Below, in pieces: positions 13,720 to 18,240 of a stretch of DNA of 18,240 nt (the stretch's first letter is position 1; each line of letters begins with the position of its first letter). The stretch spans positions 1-18,240 of the forward strand of contig JASLXW010000019.1 in the NCBI GenBank assembly GCA_030740135.1, written 5' to 3'. Position numbers and translations under genes: made by a program. The stretch comes from Nitrospinota bacterium. GTDB lineage: Bacteria; UBA8248; JACPRG01. Under the pieces are notes generated by a model. It worked only from the letters and a program-made list of their open reading frames with translations. It made no database searches and was not told the origin of the DNA.

Positions 13720-14445
13720 TCACTTCCCGGTGCCGTCGGGATGTTCCATCCGCCGGAAGGACTCGGCGATGGCCATGCCCTCGGGCTCTCCTATCCTGCG
13801 GCCCCAATCCCGCATTCGCTCTTCCAGGTCGTCCGCCCCCGAAACCTGACTTTTGTGACAGCGAAGCACCTTCATTTTGAGATCGAAGGTTTCGCCGATG
13901 TCCACATAATAATCGGACTTGGAAGAGCCTGAGAAAAGGACTTCTTTGATTTTGTGCGGATCAAGGCCCGACTCCAGCAAGTCGGGGAAGTAGAAACGGT
14001 TCCCGACCGCCGGATAGACGGCGTCGTACGCCGCCTCGGAAAGGGCCCTGTGATCGGGATGGGACCCGTGGAAGTTTTCGAATTTCGTCGAGGCCGGGTC
14101 GCCGGTGACAACGACCGCGTCGGGTTTGAACCGCCGGATGACGGCCACGATCGCCCGCCGAAGCCCCGGCGTGTTCCGCAACTCGCCGTCGGGCTCCCGG
14201 AGGAAGTGCACTTCCTCGACGCCGACCACCGCGGCCGCGGCCCGCTGCTCCTCCTCCCGGATCCTCATCCGCTCTTCCTCCGGGAGGTCTTCGTCGAAAC
14301 CCTTTTCCCCGCTTGTCGCGATGCAATAACCGACGGTTTTGCCGGCCCTCGCACACAAGGCGACCGACCCGGCGATGGTGAAGTCGATGTCGTCCGGATG
14401 GGCCGCAATCACGAGGATGCGATCGTGCTCGATGCCGTTGTTCAC
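13720..14445 (-). CDS. PIG-L family N-deacetylase
   Basis: This is a zinc-dependent deacetylase of the LmbE/PIG-L fold, acting on N-acetylated sugars or related thiol precursors. The 241 residues carry the metal-binding AHPDD at 15-19 and the second motif SHPDH at 128-132, with IATSGEKGF (the nucleotide-sugar-like loop) and EVHFLREPDGEL between them. Both zinc motifs are complete. The start is GTG at 14445 with AAGGGG about 9 bases upstream. An ATG 4 bases earlier is out of frame. Members include bacillithiol and mycothiol deacetylases and many of unknown role; nothing here identifies the substrate. It begins 34 bases after the SRPBCC gene ends. Confidence 0.92.
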   Translation of the reverse strand: MNNGIEHDRILVIAAHPDDIDFTIAGSVALCARAGKTVGYCIATSGEKGFDEDLPEEERMRIREEEQRAAAAVVGVEEVHFLREPDGELRNTPGLRRAIVAVIRRFKPDAVVVTGDPASTKFENFHGSHPDHRALSEAAYDAVYPAVGNRFYFPDLLESGLDPHKIKEVLFSGSSKSDYYVDIGETFDLKMKVLRCHKSQVSGADDLEERMRDWGRRIGEPEGMAIAESFRRMEHPDGTGK

Positions 14446-14479
14446 CCATTCAACCCCTTGCGCGCACTCATCCGTTGAA

Positions 14480-15049
14480 TCATTCCGGCCTGGGCGGCTT
14501 CGGCCGCTCCGGACCCGTCCGGTCCAATCCCCAGGGCCGGTCCTCGGGGCGCTCCAGATGAACGCCCAGGTCCTGGTCCTTCTCGTCCTCGGGCCGTCCG
14601 TACTCCTCTTCGAGCTTCGATATCCCGCGCTCCAGGCGTCTCGAAACCCAACCCGACAACCAAACCCGGTCCAGCCACTCCCCGATCCCTCCGCCCCCCA
14701 GAGCGAAATCCACCGTCAGGGAGAGCGCCGTCCCCGCCGCGAGCCGCTCCAGCCTCATTTCCTCCGCAATCCGCACGCCCAAAGGTCCGTCGAGGAGGCA
14801 AAAGCTCCGTTCCCAAGGAACCCGCTCGGCCCAGGTCCCCGCGACCTTGAAGGAAAACGGGCCGAGGCGCAACGATTCGCGCCATGCGGCCTCTTCCGCC
14901 CCCAGGCCCGAACCCGCGCCTTCATCGCCCCCCGCCGGCGCAATCCAACAGCCGGTGAACGAGCCCCCCGCCACCCGCTTCCAGATCGTCTCGGGGTCCG
15001 TCGAGATGACCCTTCGGACGGTCAGCCGCGACACCTCTTCGTTCCTCAT
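14480..15049 (-). CDS. SRPBCC (START-like) superfamily protein
   Basis: The 189-residue product looks like the helix-grip lipid/ligand-binding superfamily. VSRLTVRRVISTDPETIWKR opens the first strand and helix (the phrase of an intrinsic 'v.i.ap.e.VW' start). Strand segments such as SFKVAGTWAERVPWERSF follow, and the long C-terminal helix is LDRVWLSGWVSRRLERGISK. The last ~35 residues are charged and proline-rich. There is no signal or membrane segment. I chose ATG at 15049 as the first plausible start. Its ribosome-binding site is poor, and a much longer open frame upstream is only the shadow of the UbiD gene. It heads the leftward gene run, divergent from the UbiD gene. Confidence 0.7.
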   Translation of the reverse strand: MRNEEVSRLTVRRVISTDPETIWKRVAGGSFTGCWIAPAGGDEGAGSGLGAEEAAWRESLRLGPFSFKVAGTWAERVPWERSFCLLDGPLGVRIAEEMRLERLAAGTALSLTVDFALGGGGIGEWLDRVWLSGWVSRRLERGISKLEEEYGRPEDEKDQDLGVHLERPEDRPWGLDRTGPERPKPPRPE

Positions 15050-15143
15050 ATCGATTGGTTCACAATCCGACCCGTAGCAGAATAAGGAGAGGGGAATCGG
15101 AATGCAATTTGGACCCGGTGACTCCTCTGATCCTGTCATTGAT

Positions 15144-15263
15144 ACACAGATTACACCGATTTCACAGATATTGTAGAGACACAGGAGCCGGTCATGAGAT
15201 GATTCAGCGACCCGTAACGTTCCGGATTCCAGCCTTTCTTTTTTTACATCTGTGTAATCTGTG
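15144..15263. repeat. Inverted pair of a CACAGATTACAC repeat in the divergent intergenic region
   Basis: CACAGATTACAC (15145-15156) is perfectly complementary to GTGTAATCTGTG (15252-15263), separated by 95 bases. The left copy continues with CGATTTCACAGAT. This matches a short repeat I have seen in intergenic regions of many unrelated GC-rich bacteria. The pair fills much of the 282-base gap between the SRPBCC and UbiD genes, in which I see no gene and no convincing promoter. Confidence 0.75.
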
Positions 15264-15331
15264 GATTCAGTTTCACTCCGGTCAAGGCGCGATGCGATTC
15301 GTGCGACCCCCGGACAGAGGGAGGGCACAAG

Positions 15332-16714
15332 ATGGACAGCGATTTGAGGACGTTTCTCGATGAGATTGACGGCGAGGTGTTGCGGATCCAAAAGGAGGTC
15401 GATCCCTTGACCGAGCTCGGCGCCCTCTGCTCCCAGAGCGAGGGACCCATCCTCTTCGAGAAGATCAAGGGCCATCCCGATTGGCGGGTTTGCGACCGGC
15501 TCCTCGGCACGCGGAAGCTCCAGGCCGCCGCCTTGCGCACGACGTCCGACAGGCTGCTCCGGGGCACAGGGACCCGGATCGCCCGGGGGCGCGGGGAAAG
15601 CCGCATCGTCGAAGACGGGCCGGTGAAGGAGGTCCGCATCCGGGGCGAAGACGTCGATCTCCAGGGTCTGCCGGTGGGCATCCACAGCCAGGGCGACGGC
15701 GGACGATACATCGGTGCGGGCATGTGCGTGACCAAGGACCCCTCCACCGGAGTTCAGAACCAGGCCTTTTACCGCATCCAGATCACCGGCGGGAACCGGG
15801 CCCGATTCGCCGTCGGCAGACGGACGGGGTGGGCGCATTACACCCAATACGAGAAGGCGGGCGAGCCCATGCCGATGGCCGTGGTCATCGGCCACCATCC
15901 CGCTTACGAGATCGCAAGCACGTTCACCGCCGCACATCCCGGATTCGAGGAGTTTGAGCTGGCCTCTTCCCTGCTGGAGGAGACGGTGGATTTCGTCCGG
16001 TGCGAGACCGTCGATCTGCGGGTCCCCGCGCGGGCCGAGATCGTCATCGAGGGGACCGTCCCCCCGAAGGTCCGGGAAACGGAGGGACCCTTCGGCGAAT
16101 ACACCGGGTACATGGGGCCGAGCGGGCAGTCCCCGATCTTCGAGGCCAAGACCATCACCATGCGGAAGGACGCCATTTACCGCCACCTCAACGCATCGCG
16201 TTTCACGGACCTTCAGGTCCTTTCCACCTTTCTCAATGAGGTCCGGACCTACCGGAACCTCCAGGAGGTACACGGCGGGACCCGCATCCTCGATGTACAC
16301 ATCCCGGACTGGGCGGGGCTGACGGCCGTCGTTCAGATGGTCCCGGAGTTCGAAGGGCATTCCAGGGCCGTGCTGCTGGCGACCATGGGTTTGCATCGGC
16401 AGCACAAGGTGGTCATGGTGGTGGACGACGACGTGGACATCCATGACCCCAAGGACGTGTTATGGGCCATGAGCTTCCGGGTCAATCCGGCAAGGGATAT
16501 CATCACCGTGGAAGGAACCCGGGGGTACAAGCTCGACCCTTCAACCCCCGAGGCGGGCCGCGAAGACCGCGCGGGCGCGACCGACGCTTACAGCCCCGGG
16601 GTTCTGGGGATCGACGCCACCAAGCCGTCCCTGAAAAGACCCGCCGACCGGGAGCTTTTCGAGCGGGTGCGGCCGGTGGGCGAGGGAGAGGTATTTCTGG
16701 AGAATTTCGTTTAG
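15332..16714 (+). CDS. UbiD-family (prenylated-FMN) decarboxylase
   Basis: This is a reversible (de)carboxylase of the UbiD superfamily, which uses prenylated FMN made by UbiX and acts on aromatic or alpha,beta-unsaturated acids. The product is 460 residues, close to the usual 450-500. Visible signatures are FRTFLDEID-like N-terminus, LPVGIHSQGDGGRYIGAG, the conserved FYRIQ strand, and ETEGPFGEYTGYMG near residues 249-262 containing the catalytic Glu pair. The late HKVVMVVDDDVDIHDPKDV and KLDPST motifs follow. The ATG has GGGAGGG 6 bases upstream. No ubiX gene is in the window. The solute-binding protein gene starts 52 bases downstream, suggesting uptake and decarboxylation are linked. The substrate is unknown. 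Confidence 0.92.
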   Translation: MDSDLRTFLDEIDGEVLRIQKEVDPLTELGALCSQSEGPILFEKIKGHPDWRVCDRLLGTRKLQAAALRTTSDRLLRGTGTRIARGRGESRIVEDGPVKEVRIRGEDVDLQGLPVGIHSQGDGGRYIGAGMCVTKDPSTGVQNQAFYRIQITGGNRARFAVGRRTGWAHYTQYEKAGEPMPMAVVIGHHPAYEIASTFTAAHPGFEEFELASSLLEETVDFVRCETVDLRVPARAEIVIEGTVPPKVRETEGPFGEYTGYMGPSGQSPIFEAKTITMRKDAIYRHLNASRFTDLQVLSTFLNEVRTYRNLQEVHGGTRILDVHIPDWAGLTAVVQMVPEFEGHSRAVLLATMGLHRQHKVVMVVDDDVDIHDPKDVLWAMSFRVNPARDIITVEGTRGYKLDPSTPEAGREDRAGATDAYSPGVLGIDATKPSLKRPADRELFERVRPVGEGEVFLENFV

Positions 16715-16766
16715 ACTGTTTGCAGTGGGAGGATGAACAATCCCATCAGACGGGAGAAAGAGAAAA

Positions 16767-18240
16767 ATGAAGCGTGGTTACCGGGGTCTTTGTCCCTTCA
16801 TCCGATTCGGGTTGATCTTTTTGTCCGTCCTGAGCGTCTCCGGCGTCGGGGTCGCCGCCGCCCAGACCGAAGGGACGGTCGTTATCGCCACCGCGAGCGA
16901 CCTGTTCCGGATCGCCAATCCGGCCATCTTCCGCCTTTCCAGCGTGACGCACTGGCAGGACATGGTCTTCAACGGCCTGACCAAGCCCGCCGGAATGATG
17001 GCGCCGGAGGGGGACCTGGCCGAATCCTGGACGGCCGGCAAGGACCGGCTCACCTACACGTTCAACCTCCGCAAGGGGGTGAAATGGCACGACGGGAAAC
17101 CCTTCACGGCCGAGGACGTCAAATTCACCTACGAAGTTCTGATGCACAAGGACAACCCCGCGGGCTTCGGCCATTCCCGCTACTACGAAAGCATTCTGGG
17201 CGCCGCTGAATACCGGGCGGGGAAAGCCGATTCGATAAAGGGCATCGAGGTCCTGGGACCGCACCGGATCAGGGTCCGGCTCAAAGAGCCTTATTCGCCC
17301 TTCCTCATGATCTCGGCGATCCATCCCATCGTCCCCAAACACATCCTCGGCAACGTTGCCGTGAAGGCCATGAGAAAGCACGCCTTCACGCACAAGCCCA
17401 TCGGGACCGGCCCGTACACTTTCGTATCCTGGAAGTCCCGCGACCGGGCGGTCCTTCGGCGGAATCCGAACTACTTCGGAAAGAAGCCCAAGATCGAGAC
17501 CGTCATCTGGCGGACCATGCCCGATTCGTTCAGCCGGCTGGCCGCCTTGCGGACGGGGGCGCTGAACGTCAACGGACTCTATGCCGCGGTGCCCGTGGAT
17601 GAATTCAAAAACGTGAGCCGGGACGCATGTTGCCGGGGCGTCCGCATGTCCGGGCACTCCAACTGGTACATGGACCTGAATCTGAAAAACCCCATCTTCC
17701 AAGACGTGAGGGTGCGGCATGCACTCAGTTACGCCATCGACCGAAAGGCCATCCTGAAGCACGTGTTCAAAGGCTGGGGGACCATCTCCAACAGCCCCTT
17801 CCACCCCCTCTCTTGGGCCTACAAAAAAGACGTGTCCATCTTCGACGGGGACCCCGGGAAGGCCAAGGCGCTCCTGGAGGAGGCCGGCTGGAAGGCGGGC
17901 CCGGACGGCATCCGCGTCAAGGACGGAAAAAGACTCGGCTTCACCTGGCTGGTGGCAAGCGGCCGGGCGGCGGCCATCATCGCCCAAGCCGCCATCCCCA
18001 TGCTCAAGGCGGTGGGGATGGACGTGAAACTCAAGCGCCTGACGTTCGTCACCGCATACTTCAAGTTCTATCTCAGAAGGAAATACGACGCCTTCTCCCA
18101 CCTTCACCCGAACAGCCTCATGATCTCGCCTGAGGTGGCCTTGGAGGGGTATGACCCCCGGCGGTCCAAGACCGGGTATCGAAACCCCAGGGTGAACGCC
18201 CTGATCAAGAAAGGGACGCGGACGTTCGACCGCAGGAAGC
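16767..18240 (+). CDS. Family 5 extracellular solute-binding protein, 3' end outside window
   Basis: This is the periplasmic binding component of a peptide/nickel/opine-type ABC importer (SBP_bac_5). The start ATG at 16767 opens a signal peptide with hydrophobic core FGLIFLSVLSVSGVGVAA and likely cleavage after AAA. About 491 residues are visible without a stop. Family motifs are LAESWTAGKDRLTYTFNLRK, GVKWHDGKPFTAEDVKFTYE, KPIGTGPYTFVSWK, and DVRVRHALSYAIDRKAIL. A GGGAG and further purines lie upstream, loosely spaced. It is 52 bases after the UbiD gene in the same direction, so it is likely co-transcribed and may supply that enzyme. Permeases and ATPases would be expected beyond the window. 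Confidence 0.92.
   Translation, partial: MKRGYRGLCPFIRFGLIFLSVLSVSGVGVAAAQTEGTVVIATASDLFRIANPAIFRLSSVTHWQDMVFNGLTKPAGMMAPEGDLAESWTAGKDRLTYTFNLRKGVKWHDGKPFTAEDVKFTYEVLMHKDNPAGFGHSRYYESILGAAEYRAGKADSIKGIEVLGPHRIRVRLKEPYSPFLMISAIHPIVPKHILGNVAVKAMRKHAFTHKPIGTGPYTFVSWKSRDRAVLRRNPNYFGKKPKIETVIWRTMPDSFSRLAALRTGALNVNGLYAAVPVDEFKNVSRDACCRGVRMSGHSNWYMDLNLKNPIFQDVRVRHALSYAIDRKAILKHVFKGWGTISNSPFHPLSWAYKKDVSIFDGDPGKAKALLEEAGWKAGPDGIRVKDGKRLGFTWLVASGRAAAIIAQAAIPMLKAVGMDVKLKRLTFVTAYFKFYLRRKYDAFSHLHPNSLMISPEVALEGYDPRRSKTGYRNPRVNALIKKGTRTFDRRK

Noticed and set aside
15240..15275. Possible promoter for the UbiD gene overlapping the right repeat copy (TTTACA)
   Set aside because: No acceptable -10 at 16-18 bases, so the match is no better than chance.
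14480..16444. Long open frame of 654 codons on the minus strand
   Set aside because: Its first two thirds are antisense to the clear UbiD-family gene, and only the last 189 codons (from 15049) look like a real protein.

Overview
The window is GC-rich and densely coded, and its content points to an uncultured Gram-negative bacterium. The evidence is a periplasmic-type BMP transporter, an FtsB-like divisome protein, Shine-Dalgarno-led genes, GTG starts and many overlapping gene pairs. The mix of LLM flavin oxidoreductases, a UbiD-family decarboxylase, family 5 solute-binding proteins and a Mo-hydroxylase relic recalls deltaproteobacterial, NC10, Rokubacteria or Tectomicrobia genomes. That placement is an impression and has not been tested.

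Layout. (1) 1-4069, minus: a BMP-type (nucleoside-like) ABC importer operon with binding protein, double ATPase, permease 1 and a truncated permease 2. A candidate promoter and a structured leader lie upstream of it. (2) 4420-5375: a gene graveyard holding the middle of an LLM oxidoreductase, the C-terminus of a molybdenum hydroxylase large subunit, a repeat copy, and the C-terminal half of a tyrosine recombinase. It abuts (3) an initiator tRNA gene (5423-5499, minus) with its own terminator, which looks like a tRNA integration site left by a lost element. (4) 5558-15049, minus: a long run of genes in one direction. In transcription order these are an SRPBCC protein, a PIG-L deacetylase, two unknown proteins, an LLM oxidoreductase, a DsbA-family protein, a small unknown protein, mtnP, an fdhD relic, tupB, tupC, hemL and ftsB. 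(5) 15050-15331: a divergent intergenic region with an inverted pair of a short repeat. (6) 15332-18240, plus: a UbiD-family decarboxylase and a truncated family 5 solute-binding protein.

The most interesting item is the DsbA-family gene at 10666-11266. Its first catalytic cysteine codon is replaced by TGA (U-P-H-C in place of C-P-H-C). The TGA is followed by a hairpin whose GGUC sits 19-22 bases after it, the same offset as in the E. coli fdhF selenocysteine element as I recall it. The gene is therefore a candidate selenoprotein. The same gene needs a +1 shift at a run of five C to join its N-terminus to the thioredoxin fold.

A second theme is Mo/W/Se metabolism in decay. There is an internally deleted fdhD fused in frame and coupled to mtnP, tungstate-type tupBC with no binding protein beside it, and a Mo-hydroxylase C-terminal relic. 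Three runs of 11-12 G/C also stand out, one of them inside the tupC tail.
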